A stretch of DNA of 64,000 bases from Naumannella halotolerans (GCF_004364645.1 NZ_SOAW01000001.1:124001-188000); one strand, 5' to 3'. Positions 8,331 through 16,443 are shown, counted from the first letter of the stretch. A program made the numbers and translations. The notes: generated by a model not told the origin, from the letters alone.

Positions 8331-9185
8331 ATGATGATGGCTGAAGCCCCCGACGTCGCCTCCGGCAGACGTACGCGCGGCCAGCGCTCCGGCGACACGA
8401 AGTCCGAGCTCCGACGCCGGGAGATCGCCTCCCATGTGCTCGGTGTCGGTTCGGCCACCGCACAGGACCTGGCGGCCCGATTCGATGTGAGCATCGTGAC
8501 GATCCACCGGGATCTCGACGAGCTCGAGCGGCGCGGTGTGGTGCGGAAGTTCCACGGTGGTGTCAGTGCGCAGCCCTCCAGCGTCTTCGAGTCGCAGATG
8601 GAGTACCGGCTGACCACCAACCTGCAGGCCAAGCGATCGATCGCCGCAGCGGCCCTGAACTACGTCCATCCCGGGATGTCGATCCTGCTCGACGACAGCA
8701 CCACGGTGCTGCCGATGGTCGACGGACTGGCCGAACGGCAACCGCTGCACGTGGCGACCACCTTCCTGCCATGCCTGAACCAGCTGGCCGAGAGCGCGGT
8801 GGACAACGATCTGACCGTGATCGGCCTGGGCGGGCGCTACGACGCCGCCCATGACTCCTTCGTCGGAGTGCAGACCACCCAGCAGGTGGAGAACATCCAT
8901 GTCGACGCCGCCTTCGTCTCCACCTCGGCGGTCTGGCAACTGGAGATGTTCCACCAGGAGGAACAGATCGCGGCCCTGAAGCGGGCCATGCTGGCCGCAG
9001 CGAGTCAGCGCTATCTGCTGATCGACCACAGCAAACTGAACCGGTTGGCGCTGCTGCGGGTCGCCCCGCTGCGGGAACTGACCACGATCATCACCGATGA
9101 ACAGGCCGACCCGGAGCTGCTGAAGATCTGGGCCGATGCCGGCATCAGCTACGAAATCGCCCCTACGCTCACCGCCGACCATTAG
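8331..9185 (+). CDS. DeoR/GlpR family transcriptional regulator of the polyol locus
   Basis: 284 residues. The N-terminal helix-turn-helix (about 27-80) contains RRREIASHVLGVGSATAQDLAARFDVSIVTIHRDLDELERRGVVRKFHGGV, of which the SIVTIHRDLDELE helix is the recognition element of the DeoR family. The C-terminal DeoRC sensor domain (about 100-270) is related to sugar isomerases and would bind a phosphorylated intermediate. YLLIDHSKLNR is the typical effector-site stretch. Three in-phase ATGs open the gene; the first is used here, but the third is spaced better from GGAACGG. It lies between the transporter genes and the kinase gene, so it is the natural local repressor. Effector and operators are inference. 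Confidence 0.88.
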   Translation: MMMAEAPDVASGRRTRGQRSGDTKSELRRREIASHVLGVGSATAQDLAARFDVSIVTIHRDLDELERRGVVRKFHGGVSAQPSSVFESQMEYRLTTNLQAKRSIAAAALNYVHPGMSILLDDSTTVLPMVDGLAERQPLHVATTFLPCLNQLAESAVDNDLTVIGLGGRYDAAHDSFVGVQTTQQVENIHVDAAFVSTSAVWQLEMFHQEEQIAALKRAMLAAASQRYLLIDHSKLNRLALLRVAPLRELTTIITDEQADPELLKIWADAGISYEIAPTLTADH

Positions 9186-9198
9186 GGAAGAAGAACTC

Positions 9199-10920
9199 AT
9201 GACTCATGTCCACAACGGTGCGGAAACCTTCAAGGAAGACATCATCCGCAGTTTCGCGCTGGCTCATGCCGACCGGGTGACCAGGATCGAGGGAGCCTCC
9301 GGCTTCCGCCGGGCCGACGGCCCGTTGGCCGGCAAGACGGCTGTCGTCATCGGCGGCGGATCGGGCCATTTCCCGTCCTACAACGGCGTCGTCGGGCCGG
9401 GCTTCGCCGACGGCTGTGTGCTGGGTGACATCTTCGCCTCACCGTCGGCCGAACAGGTCTATCGGGTGGCCAAGGCCACCGACGGTGGCGCCGGGGTGAT
9501 CCTCGGGTTCGGCAACTACGCCGGTGACCGGTTGAACTTCGGGCTGGCGGCCAGCCGGCTGCGATCGGAGGGGATCGACACCCGGATCGTCTACGTGACC
9601 GACGACATCGCCTCCGCCGATGCCGATCATGCCGAACAGCGCCGGGGTATCGCCGGTACGTTCACCGTCTACAAACTGGCCGGCGCAGCGGCCGAGGAGG
9701 GTCTCGACCTGGACCAGGTGGAGGCGGCGATGCGGAAGGCGAATGAGGCGACCTACTCCTTCGGTGTCGCCTTCGCCGGGTGCACCCTGCCGGGTGCCGA
9801 CGAGCCGCTCTTCGTGGTCGAGGAGGGCAAGATCGACTTCGGCCTCGGGATCCATGGCGAACCGGGCATCTCCACCGTCGACTGGATGCCGGCCAAGGAA
9901 CTCGCCGCCCAGTTGGTCGAACGGATCCTCGCCGAGCGGCCGGCCGACTCCGGGCCGCGGGTGGCGGTGGTGGTCAACGGTCTGGGGGCCACCAAGTACG
10001 AGGAGCTGTACGTGTTGTTCGGCGAGATCGCCGAACTCCTGATCGAGCAGGGCCTGGAGCTGGTGGAACCCGAGGTGGGGGAGTTGGTCACCAGCTTGGA
10101 CATGGCGGGTTGTTCGTTGTCCGTCACCTGGTTGGACGAGGACCTGGAGCGCTGGTGGACCGCGCCGGCCGACACCCCGGCGTTCAAGCGGGGCACGGCG
10201 GCGAAGTCGAAGTTCGAGACCGCGACCACCACCGGCTCGACCGAAGCCGCAGTCGAGGCAGACACCTCCAGCGAGGAGTCGCGACAGGCTGCGGTGGTGG
10301 TACGGGCAGCGCTGGACGCCCTGGACGAGGTGGTCCACGCCAACCAGGAGAAGCTGGGCCGGTTGGATGCGATCGCCGGTGACGGTGACCACGGCATCGG
10401 GATGTCGCGCGGATCGGCTGCCGCCCGAGCAGCCGCGCAGACGGCCGACGGTGGTGTGCAGAGCGTGTTGCAGGCGGCCGGAGCCGCCTTCGGGGACAAG
10501 GCCGGTGGCACCAGCGGCGTTCTCTGGGGGTTGCTGCTGGCCGGCATCGGGGAGGCGCTGGGCAACTCCGAGGCACCGGACGCGGCGACGGTCAGTCGTG
10601 CGGTGCGGCAGTCGACCGCGAAGTTGCAGGAGTTCAGCGGGGCGGGCTTGGGTGACAAGACCATGATTGATGCGTTGCTGCCGTTCGTCGAGGAACTGGA
10701 CCGGCAGACCGCCGCCGGTGCCGGACTGGCACCTGCGTGGCGCGCCGCCGCGGAGGTGGCGGTCGCTGCGGCGCAGGAGACCGCGCAACTGGTACCCAGG
10801 CTCGGCCGGGCACGTCCGCTGGCCGAGCGCAGTGTCGGTACGCCGGATCCCGGTGCGGTCTCCCTGGGGATGATCGTGACGGCAGTCGGGGAAGCTTTCG
10901 AACGAGGAGATGAGGACTGA
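9199..10920 (+). CDS. Fused DhaK-DhaL kinase, probable erythrulose kinase
   Basis: 573-residue ATP-dependent ketose kinase. The DhaK domain (about 1-335) has the substrate-binding GGGSGHFPSYNGVVGPGF and the His of GLGIHGEPGIST, which forms the covalent hemiaminal with the ketone. After an Ala/Thr-rich linker, the DhaL domain (about 375-573) has the Mg-ATP aspartates in IAGDGDHGIGM, and DKAGGTSGVLWG. Mycobacterial LerK/DerK kinases share this architecture and phosphorylate L- or D-erythrulose. Since a LerI-like isomerase is present and only one kinase, the L-erythrulose 1-phosphate route is the simpler reading, but D-erythrulose or dihydroxyacetone cannot be ruled out. The ATG at 9199 follows GGGAAGAAG; the longer in-frame extension would overlap the regulator gene. 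Confidence 0.8.
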   Translation: MTHVHNGAETFKEDIIRSFALAHADRVTRIEGASGFRRADGPLAGKTAVVIGGGSGHFPSYNGVVGPGFADGCVLGDIFASPSAEQVYRVAKATDGGAGVILGFGNYAGDRLNFGLAASRLRSEGIDTRIVYVTDDIASADADHAEQRRGIAGTFTVYKLAGAAAEEGLDLDQVEAAMRKANEATYSFGVAFAGCTLPGADEPLFVVEEGKIDFGLGIHGEPGISTVDWMPAKELAAQLVERILAERPADSGPRVAVVVNGLGATKYEELYVLFGEIAELLIEQGLELVEPEVGELVTSLDMAGCSLSVTWLDEDLERWWTAPADTPAFKRGTAAKSKFETATTTGSTEAAVEADTSSEESRQAAVVVRAALDALDEVVHANQEKLGRLDAIAGDGDHGIGMSRGSAAARAAAQTADGGVQSVLQAAGAAFGDKAGGTSGVLWGLLLAGIGEALGNSEAPDAATVSRAVRQSTAKLQEFSGAGLGDKTMIDALLPFVEELDRQTAAGAGLAPAWRAAAEVAVAAAQETAQLVPRLGRARPLAERSVGTPDPGAVSLGMIVTAVGEAFERGDED

Positions 10921-10921
10921 G

Positions 10922-11398
10922 ATGAGTGGACTGAGAATGCTGGTGGGCAGCGACTCGGCCGGTTACGACTACAAGCAGGCACTGCTCGCCGATCTGCAGG
11001 CCGATGAGCGGGTCGCCTCGGTGGTCGACCTGGGGGCCACCGCGGAGTCGCTGGACAGCTGCACCTACACCTCGGTCGCCACCCGCGCCGGTGAGTTGAT
11101 CATGGCCGGTGAGGCGGACCGGGCGATCCTGGTCTGCGGTACCGGGATCGGTGTCTCGATCGCGGCGAACAAGGTCCCCGGTATCCGGGCGACCGTTGCC
11201 CATGACTCCTTCAGTGTGGAGCGTTCGATCCTGTCCAACGACTGCCAGATCCTGACCTTCGGGCAACGGGTGATCGGACTGCAGCTGGCGCGGCGGCTGG
11301 CCAAGGAATGGCTGGGCTACACCTTCGATCCGAGCAGTCACTCGAAGGCCAATGTCGACGAGATCGTGAGCTACGAGGCCGCGGTCGCCGCCGAGTGA
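10922..11398 (+). CDS. derI: RpiB-like sugar phosphate isomerase, probable D-erythrulose-4-phosphate isomerase
   Basis: 158-residue RpiB/LacAB family isomerase. Motifs are GSDSAGYDYKQALLADL at the N-terminus, the catalytic Cys region LVCGTGIGVSIAANKVPGIRA (about residues 64-84, Cys in VCGTG), and NDCQILTFGQRVIG. RpiB homologues in tetritol operons (EryI, DerI) convert D-erythrulose 4-phosphate to D-erythrose 4-phosphate, which feeds the pentose phosphate pathway. The second in-frame ATG is chosen: an AGGAG/GAGG region lies upstream of it, and it sits one base after the kinase stop. The first ATG would leave no ribosome binding site. A strong terminator follows, closing the locus. Confidence 0.8.
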   Translation: MSGLRMLVGSDSAGYDYKQALLADLQADERVASVVDLGATAESLDSCTYTSVATRAGELIMAGEADRAILVCGTGIGVSIAANKVPGIRATVAHDSFSVERSILSNDCQILTFGQRVIGLQLARRLAKEWLGYTFDPSSHSKANVDEIVSYEAAVAAE

Positions 11399-11430
11399 GG
11401 TCGTCGATCCCACCTGGTCGAGAGGCCGTC

Positions 11431-11465
11431 GAACTGCCCCGGACCCCTTCGGTCCGGGGCAGTTC
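11431..11465 (+). terminator. Terminator closing the polyol locus
   Basis: A perfect 15-bp stem, GAACTGCCCCGGACC (11431-11445) pairing with 11451-11465 around the loop CCTTC. It stands 32 nt after the isomerase stop. No T-tract follows, as is common for GC-rich actinobacterial terminators. Confidence 0.8.
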
Positions 11466-11522
11466 GCGTACCCGGTCACCCCGCGGTGCGGCAGGAATTG
11501 CCCGGGATGGGATCATGGGCCG

Positions 11523-11954
11523 ATGGTCGAATCGCAGCGCACGGTCGCTCAGGCCATGCTGCGCTCACCGAAGCTGTCGGCTCCGGGCCTCAGTGTCGGC
11601 GACCTGCTCGACTTCTTCGCCGATGATCACGTCCACCTGGCGTTGATCGTCGACGGCGGACGATTGGCCACGGTGATCACCCGTTCCGATCTGCACGGCC
11701 ATGCCCTCACCGAGACCGCAGATGATCTTGGGACGCTGGCGGGATGGACCGTCGCCCCGGATGCCGACCTGGAGCAGAGCCGGCAGCAGATGATCGCCAC
11801 TGGTCGGCGACGGCTGGCGGTGGTGGGCGCCGACGGGAAGTTGCAGGGGCTGTTGTGCCTGAAGCGTTCGGGACAGGGATTCTGCTCCGATGCCGGGGTG
11901 GCGTCGCGGGCTCGGGAGCGCAGATCCGTCGCTGCGCAACCCGACGGGGCCTGA
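11523..11954 (+). CDS. Small protein with two CBS domains
   Basis: 143 residues. The first CBS-like unit (about 5-60) reads VAQAMLRSPKLSAPGLSVGDLLDFF...LALIVDGGRLATVITRSDL. The second (about 70-118) ends RRLAVVGADGKLQGLLCLK. Paired CBS units usually bind adenosyl nucleotides and regulate partner proteins. Here no catalytic domain is attached, so the partner is unknown. The last 25 residues (SRARERRSVAAQPDGA) look unstructured. The start may be leaderless, since GATCAT ends 6 nt before the ATG. It stands alone between a terminator and a convergent tRNA gene. Confidence 0.65.
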   Translation: MVESQRTVAQAMLRSPKLSAPGLSVGDLLDFFADDHVHLALIVDGGRLATVITRSDLHGHALTETADDLGTLAGWTVAPDADLEQSRQQMIATGRRRLAVVGADGKLQGLLCLKRSGQGFCSDAGVASRARERRSVAAQPDGA

Positions 11955-12002
11955 ACCGGGCGGCGGTGAACCGTCCGGTACGGCCGCGTGTGCGACCGGC
12001 TC

Positions 12003-12078
12003 TGGTGCCCCCGGTGGGACTCGAACCCACACTGGAGCGGGTTTAAGCCGCTTGCCTCTGCCATTGGGCTACGGGGGC
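12003..12078 (-). tRNA. Class I tRNA with anticodon UAA (CCA encoded)
   Basis: Reading the complement gives a complete cloverleaf: acceptor GCCCCCG/CGGGGGC (7 perfect bp), discriminator A, and an encoded CCA at 12003-12005. The D arm is GCCC with loop AATGGCAG. The anticodon stem AGCGG/CCGCT encloses loop CTTAAAC, the variable loop is CCAGT, and the T arm GTGGG/CCCAC has loop TTCGAGT. The loop places UAA at positions 34-36, which would read UUA (leucine). Known leucine tRNAs are class II with a long variable arm, while this one has a five-base variable loop, and its acceptor stem matches that of arginine-type tRNAs. Which amino acid it carries is therefore open. Confidence 0.85.
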
Positions 12079-12135
12079 CGGGCACCATTCTTCCCGACCT
12101 CGGCCGGCTGGCCCAATGCGGCCCACCGGCGGATC

Positions 12136-12840
12136 TCAATCGGCCGGCAGCCGGTCCAGGGCCTCGTTCTCCAGCTTCTCCCACTTCTTGATCTTGGTCC
12201 GGACGGCGCTGATCTCCCGCGGGCTCAGCTCCTTCGCACCGTCCGGGGTCATCCGGAACACATCGATCTCGCCGCCGACGCTGGGGGAGGTGATGCGCAG
12301 GGCGTCCAGGACCCGGACCGCTGCCAGTACGCCATGATCGACATCGCGTTCGGTCATCCGGAAATGGGCGAGCAGGGCACCGGCCTGCTGGGCCATTGCC
12401 GAACCGGACCCGATCGCGTGGAATCCGACCTCCTCGTAGCGGCCGATCAGCCCGTGCGGGTCGATGTCGACGATGAAGGGCTCACCGCTCGCGGTGTAAC
12501 CGGCGGCCATCACATAGGTGGCCGGCGTCGAACCCGAGGAATCCTGTCCCGGTACCTCGGGGATGAAGCTCTCATAGTGGTGCCGCAACAGCGGCAGTAC
12601 CTGCTCCTGCAACCCGCGGCCGATGTTCGGTGCCCCGAGGACCTGGGTGGCCGACTCGGCCAGGATCGGTTCCAGTTCCAACAGCACCGCCCGGGAGCCG
12701 CTGCCGGCCCAGGCGCCTGAGTCACCGAGCGGGTGCAACTTCTGCGCCGGGTAGCTGAGGTCCCGCGCCCCATCGGTGATCTGGGAGTCGGCTGCGAGCA
12801 CGACTCCGTCCTGGCAACGCAGGCCCAGTACAACCGTCAT
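12136..12840 (-). CDS. Stand-alone proteasome-type Ntn hydrolase
   Basis: 234 residues with the proteasome beta-subunit pattern and no propeptide: Met is followed directly by Thr, which removal of Met would expose as the nucleophile. Counting that Thr as 1, Asp falls at 17 (VVLAADSQIT) and Lys at 33 (YPAQKLHPLG), exactly the catalytic spacing of 20S beta subunits. A later FHAIGSGSAMAQ matches the conserved glycine/serine loop near residue 130-146. The C-terminal 50 residues are charged and helical (SPREISAVRTKIKKWEKLENEALDRL). There is no alpha subunit, Pup ligase or ARC/Mpa ATPase next to it, so it is not the canonical actinobacterial proteasome operon. The function, ring state and substrates are unknown. 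Confidence 0.75.
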   Translation of the reverse strand: MTVVLGLRCQDGVVLAADSQITDGARDLSYPAQKLHPLGDSGAWAGSGSRAVLLELEPILAESATQVLGAPNIGRGLQEQVLPLLRHHYESFIPEVPGQDSSGSTPATYVMAAGYTASGEPFIVDIDPHGLIGRYEEVGFHAIGSGSAMAQQAGALLAHFRMTERDVDHGVLAAVRVLDALRITSPSVGGEIDVFRMTPDGAKELSPREISAVRTKIKKWEKLENEALDRLPAD

Positions 12841-12938
12841 CGACACGCCTCTCCGAGTGGGACGGGGAGGACCATCACACCACGGACGGGTCCGGTCGGC
12901 GCAGCCGGGCCACCGACCCCGGTTCAGCCCGAGCGGCT

Positions 12939-13769
12939 TCAGGCCCGAGGGGTACGGGCCAGCTGCCGCCCCTGCGCCACCAGCGTGCCCTCGGAGTCCC
13001 AGATCCGGACATCCTCCTCGAACTGTCCGCCACTGACATGTTCGGTCTCGTGCCGTACCAGCAATGCACCGGGCGCCGGGCGGGCACGGATGTAGGCCGA
13101 CAGCTGCAGCGTCGGCGACCAGCCGAACCGCCCGAAATCGGCCAGCACCGGCGGCAGGCAGTCGACCAGGAACAGCAGCGCGAACGGGTCCGGTTCGCGG
13201 CCGTCGGGGAACCTGACCCAGGCCTGGATCATCCCTCGCCGGGCCGGCTGACCCAAGGCCCACTGGACCGTGGCCGGATCGAAGCGCAGATCGAGGTTGT
13301 TCAGGTACTTCGCCGACTCGGTGATGTGCGGCGGCGCCATGGTCGCCGGCAGACAGTCCTCGGGGGCCGGCATCTGCGGCGGGTCGCGGCGGACCTCGGA
13401 GTCGTCGGGCAACTGCGACAGGTCACCGAAGACACCCTGGACGATCGCCCGGGTCTGCAGGGCGCCCGCGGCGTCGGGCTGGGCGAGGGTGGCGGTACCG
13501 CTGGAGATGCTGCCACCCCGGCGGGCCACCTCGGCGGTGACGGTCAACGGCCCGGCGGTCGAGGCGCTCAGGTACGTACCGGTGATCGCCAGCGGATCGG
13601 GGTGCCGATCGTCGCCCAGGGCAGCGGCCAGGCCGCGGGCCGTGGTGCTCAGCACCACGCCACCGTTGATGCCGTTGCCGACCTGCCAAGAACCGTCGAA
13701 GGATCCGGTGCTGACGCCCGGATCATCGGTCGATCGCTCGACCTGGGTGCTCGCGTCGAAGGAATTCAC
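12939..13769 (-). CDS. Acyl-CoA thioesterase-like protein (TesB-type double hotdog)
   Basis: 276 residues in the arrangement of TesB-like thioesterases. The N-terminal half has WQVGNGINGGVVLSTTARGLAAAL and HPDPLAITGTYLSASTAGPLTVTAEVARRGGSISS; the C-terminal half carries GMIQAWVRFPDG...FALLFLVDCLPP and VRHETEHVSGGQFEEDVRIWDSEGTLVAQGRQL. These segments correspond to the two hotdog repeats of the family, which hydrolyse acyl-CoA esters. The substrate chain length cannot be read. The start is GTG, with TAGGCT ending 6 nt before it (complement of 13776-13781), which suggests a leaderless mRNA. About 100 nt separate its stop from the proteasome-like gene downstream. Confidence 0.75.
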   Translation of the reverse strand: MNSFDASTQVERSTDDPGVSTGSFDGSWQVGNGINGGVVLSTTARGLAAALGDDRHPDPLAITGTYLSASTAGPLTVTAEVARRGGSISSGTATLAQPDAAGALQTRAIVQGVFGDLSQLPDDSEVRRDPPQMPAPEDCLPATMAPPHITESAKYLNNLDLRFDPATVQWALGQPARRGMIQAWVRFPDGREPDPFALLFLVDCLPPVLADFGRFGWSPTLQLSAYIRARPAPGALLVRHETEHVSGGQFEEDVRIWDSEGTLVAQGRQLARTPRA

Positions 13770-13879
13770 CCGGTGAGCCTAGGGCAGGAACAATCAGGGG
13801 CTTCTCCGGGTTGCATGCGGTGAGGGTCCGCCGTCCGCCGGTAGGATGGGACCCGTTCAGTCAGAGGAGGAACTTGACC

Positions 13880-14686
13880 ATGATGCGCAGCTCCAATCCG
13901 GTGTTGTCGAGGAATGACACCTGGTCGTCGGGCGGCTACGCACCTGCCGACCAGAGTTACGGCCAACAGCCGCAGCACGGCGGACCGATCGGCCAGCAGG
14001 ACCGCAACCGGGGCGTGATGACCCTGGACGATGTGATCACCAAGACCGCGGTGATGCTGGGCATCGTCGTCCTCTCCGCGGGTGCCACCTACTTCCTGCT
14101 CCCGCAGCCGCTGTGGCTGCCGGCAGCGATCGTCGGCGGTCTGGGCACCTTCATCCTGACCATCATCGTCGCCGCTCGGCGTACCGTGCCGGTGCCGCTG
14201 GCCTTCGTCTTCTCGGTGCTCGAGGGAATGCTGGTCGGCGCGATCTCGGGTGTCTTCGAGAACGTCTACCCCGGCATCGTCGTGCAGGCGGTCTTCGCCA
14301 CCATGGTCGCCGCAGGTGTCACCTTGGCGGCCTACAAATTCTTCAACATCAAGGTCGGCAACACCTTCCGGAAGGTGGTGACGATCGCCACGATCGCCAT
14401 CGCCGCAGTGATGTTGATCAACTTCATCGTCTTCCTGTTCAACGGTGCCGGCATCGGCATCCGGGCCGGGGTCACCGGCGAGGTCGGCCTGCTGCCGTAC
14501 CTCTTCTCCGCGATCGCGGTCGTGCTGGCGGTGCTGAACCTGGTGATGGACTTCGACCACGTCGAGCGCGGGATCGCCATGCGCGCCCCGGCCGACCAGT
14601 CCTGGAAGGCCGCCTTCGGCCTGACCGTCACCTTGGTCTGGCTCTACATCGAGCTGCTGCGGATCATCAGCTACTTCCGACGCTGA
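13880..14686 (+). CDS. Bax inhibitor-1/YccA family membrane protein
   Basis: 268 residues. A Ser/Gly/Tyr/Gln-rich cytoplasmic N-terminus (about 1-50, YAPADQSYGQQPQHGG) is followed by six to seven hydrophobic segments. The family-typical stretches FVFSVLEGMLVGAISGVFE, VVQAVFATMVAAGVTLAAYKF and the C-terminal ELLRIISYFRR with preceding acidic residues are present. Bacterial members such as YetJ behave as pH-sensitive calcium leak channels; here the role is inferred from family. A GAGGAGG ribosome binding site sits 9 nt before the ATG, and TAGGAT at 13842-13847 is a plausible -10 element. A shared hairpin terminator separates it from the convergent Nudix gene. Confidence 0.88.
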   Translation: MMRSSNPVLSRNDTWSSGGYAPADQSYGQQPQHGGPIGQQDRNRGVMTLDDVITKTAVMLGIVVLSAGATYFLLPQPLWLPAAIVGGLGTFILTIIVAARRTVPVPLAFVFSVLEGMLVGAISGVFENVYPGIVVQAVFATMVAAGVTLAAYKFFNIKVGNTFRKVVTIATIAIAAVMLINFIVFLFNGAGIGIRAGVTGEVGLLPYLFSAIAVVLAVLNLVMDFDHVERGIAMRAPADQSWKAAFGLTVTLVWLYIELLRIISYFRR

Positions 14687-14696
14687 CCTCGCAGAC

Positions 14697-14732
14697 GACG
14701 AGCCCGGTCCCTTCCGAGGGGCCGGGCTCGTC
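14697..14732. terminator. Bidirectional terminator between convergent genes
   Basis: An 11-bp perfect stem, GACGAGCCCGG (14697-14707) with CCGGGCTCGTC (14722-14732), sits in the 62-nt gap between the Bax inhibitor-like and Nudix stops. The symmetric location fits termination from both sides. Confidence 0.75.
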
Positions 14733-14748
14733 GGCGTTCGGCCAGGAA

Positions 14749-15405
14749 TCAGCCGAGATGTTTGCCCAGCAGTGCGCGGGCGCCGGAGGTCCAGGGCCAG
14801 TCCTGCCAGCGGTTCAGCGGGATCCAGGCCGCATCGGAGGTGGTGCCGCCGATGTCGTGGACCACGGGGTCGCCGGGGTCCGGGCAGTCGGCGGCATAGA
14901 CCAACCGGACGGCGTGGAAGTCCTCCAGCACCGCGGTGGGGGATTTGCCGACCCAGTGGTCGGACTGGACGTCGATCAGCAGGCCGAGGTCGACATGCTG
15001 ACCGGTCTCCTCCATCAGTTCCCGGCGGACCGTGTCGGTCGGTTCCTCACCGGGATCGACCCCGCCGCCGGGCAGGCCCCACTGCCCGGGCACGTGGGTA
15101 CGGTCGGAGAACTCGGTGCCGAGCACGCCGCGGCCACTCAGGGTGATCGCGTAGGCGGCGACCCGCTGCCGGCGGACCGCCTCCTTGGGTGCCGGTCGGG
15201 AGCGGCTGCGGCGATCGCCCCGGCTGCGGTGATGCGGCACGGCCTCGACCAGCAGCACCAGATCCCCGGAGGGGCTCCGCTGCGCGCGGACCGTCCGGGT
15301 CAGGCTCAGCCCCCGCTGCCACAACGTGGAGTAGGGGTCTGCGCCGTGGTCGAGTTCGAGACTGATCAACGGCTCACCCGTTGGTCCGACACCGATCAGT
15401 CTCAT
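14749..15405 (-). CDS. Nudix hydrolase domain protein
   Basis: 218 residues. An N-terminal region of about 95 residues with a basic Arg/Ser-rich stretch (HHRSRGDRRSRSRPAPKEAVRRQR) precedes the Nudix domain. The Nudix box is complete: GLPGGGVDPGEEPTDTVRRELMEETG (about residues 110-135), with the EExxxEE metal-binding glutamates. Family members hydrolyse nucleoside diphosphates linked to another moiety, and the substrate cannot be read from the box. The C-terminus WQDWPWTSGARALLGKHLG is typical of actinobacterial Nudix proteins of this size. The start is the ATG at MRLIGVG; longer in-frame readings have Arg/Pro-rich non-coding character. Confidence 0.82.
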   Translation of the reverse strand: MRLIGVGPTGEPLISLELDHGADPYSTLWQRGLSLTRTVRAQRSPSGDLVLLVEAVPHHRSRGDRRSRSRPAPKEAVRRQRVAAYAITLSGRGVLGTEFSDRTHVPGQWGLPGGGVDPGEEPTDTVRRELMEETGQHVDLGLLIDVQSDHWVGKSPTAVLEDFHAVRLVYAADCPDPGDPVVHDIGGTTSDAAWIPLNRWQDWPWTSGARALLGKHLG

Positions 15406-15551
15406 CTGACCATCATTACCACGCCGACCGAATGCGGCCAGCCACCACGCAGCGACGGGCCCGTTATGCTCAACACATTCGGCCGCGGTCACGAGGGTTC
15501 GCACCCGCCTCGTACGCGGCCGTCGGTGACCGACGAGGCAGAGGAGCCACG

Positions 15552-16433
15552 GTGAAGTACAAGGACGATGCCAACCTGGATTCCTCGCAGGTACGCAACC
15601 GCGGGCGCGGCGGGGCGATCGCCGCCGGTGGCGGTATCGGCACCCTGCTGCTGCTGTTCCTGATCTCGCAGGTGGTCGGTGTGGACCTGACCGGTCTGGC
15701 CGGTGGCAGTGCGCAGGCACCGGCCACCAGTGGCAGCGAGGAGGAGGAGACGAACGACAACTGCCGTACCGGTGCCGATGTGGCCGCCGATCGGGAGTGC
15801 CGCTTCGTCGCCTACACGAACTCCATCCAGGACTACTGGGGGCAGACCCTGGAGGGGTACCAACCGTCGACGACCAACATCTTCACCGATCAGATCAGCA
15901 CCGGCTGCGGGACCGCCACCTCGCAGATCGGGCCGTTCTACTGCCCGACCGACCAGAGTGTCTACCTCGACACCGGATTCTTCGACCAGTTGAGCGAGCA
16001 GTTCGGCGCCGAGGGCGGTGATGCCACCGAGGCCTATGTGATCGCCCATGAGTACGGCCACCACGTCTCGAATCTCCTCGGCGACCTGGAGGCCGGGCAG
16101 CAGGACTCCTCGACCGGTCCCGACTCGATGGGGGTACGGCTGGAGCTGGAGGCGGACTGCTTCGCCGGCACCTGGATGAACTGGGCCGATGCCGACCCCG
16201 ATGACGTCATCGAGAGCTTCACCGAGGACGACCTGAACCAGGCCGTGGACGCCGCCGAGGCCATCGGCGACGACCGGATCCAGGAGAAGACCCAGGGGCA
16301 GGTGCAACCGGAGAGCTGGACCCACGGCTCGGCCGAGATGCGCAAGGGATGGCTGCTCGAAGGCTTCCGTACCGGCGACCCGAATGTCTGCCGGACCCTG
16401 ATGGACCCGTCCACCTCGACCGAGCTCGGCTGA
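15552..16433 (+). CDS. Neutral zinc metallopeptidase (YpfJ family), membrane anchored
   Basis: 293 residues. The N-terminus KYKDDANLDSSQVRNRG is the family signature, followed by one transmembrane helix (about 22-43) and an acidic Ser/Glu/Thr linker. The extracellular peptidase domain has the zinc site AHEYGHHVSNLLG (His166 to His170) and the third-ligand region ELEADCFAGTWMNW (about 198-211). Two Cys pairs (NCRTG...RECRF and STGCG...YCPT) may form disulfides outside the cell. The GTG start has GAGGAG 5 nt upstream; the longer frame overlaps the divergent Nudix gene. The physiological substrate of this family is unknown. Confidence 0.88.
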   Translation: MKYKDDANLDSSQVRNRGRGGAIAAGGGIGTLLLLFLISQVVGVDLTGLAGGSAQAPATSGSEEEETNDNCRTGADVAADRECRFVAYTNSIQDYWGQTLEGYQPSTTNIFTDQISTGCGTATSQIGPFYCPTDQSVYLDTGFFDQLSEQFGAEGGDATEAYVIAHEYGHHVSNLLGDLEAGQQDSSTGPDSMGVRLELEADCFAGTWMNWADADPDDVIESFTEDDLNQAVDAAEAIGDDRIQEKTQGQVQPESWTHGSAEMRKGWLLEGFRTGDPNVCRTLMDPSTSTELG

Positions 16434-16443
16434 CCGGTCACGG

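Noticed and set aside
11744-12720. Short + strand frames crossing the tRNA, with a PPVGLEPTLERV-type peptide
   Set aside because: This peptide is the well-known false translation of a tRNA complement; the frames overlap the tRNA and the proteasome-like gene.
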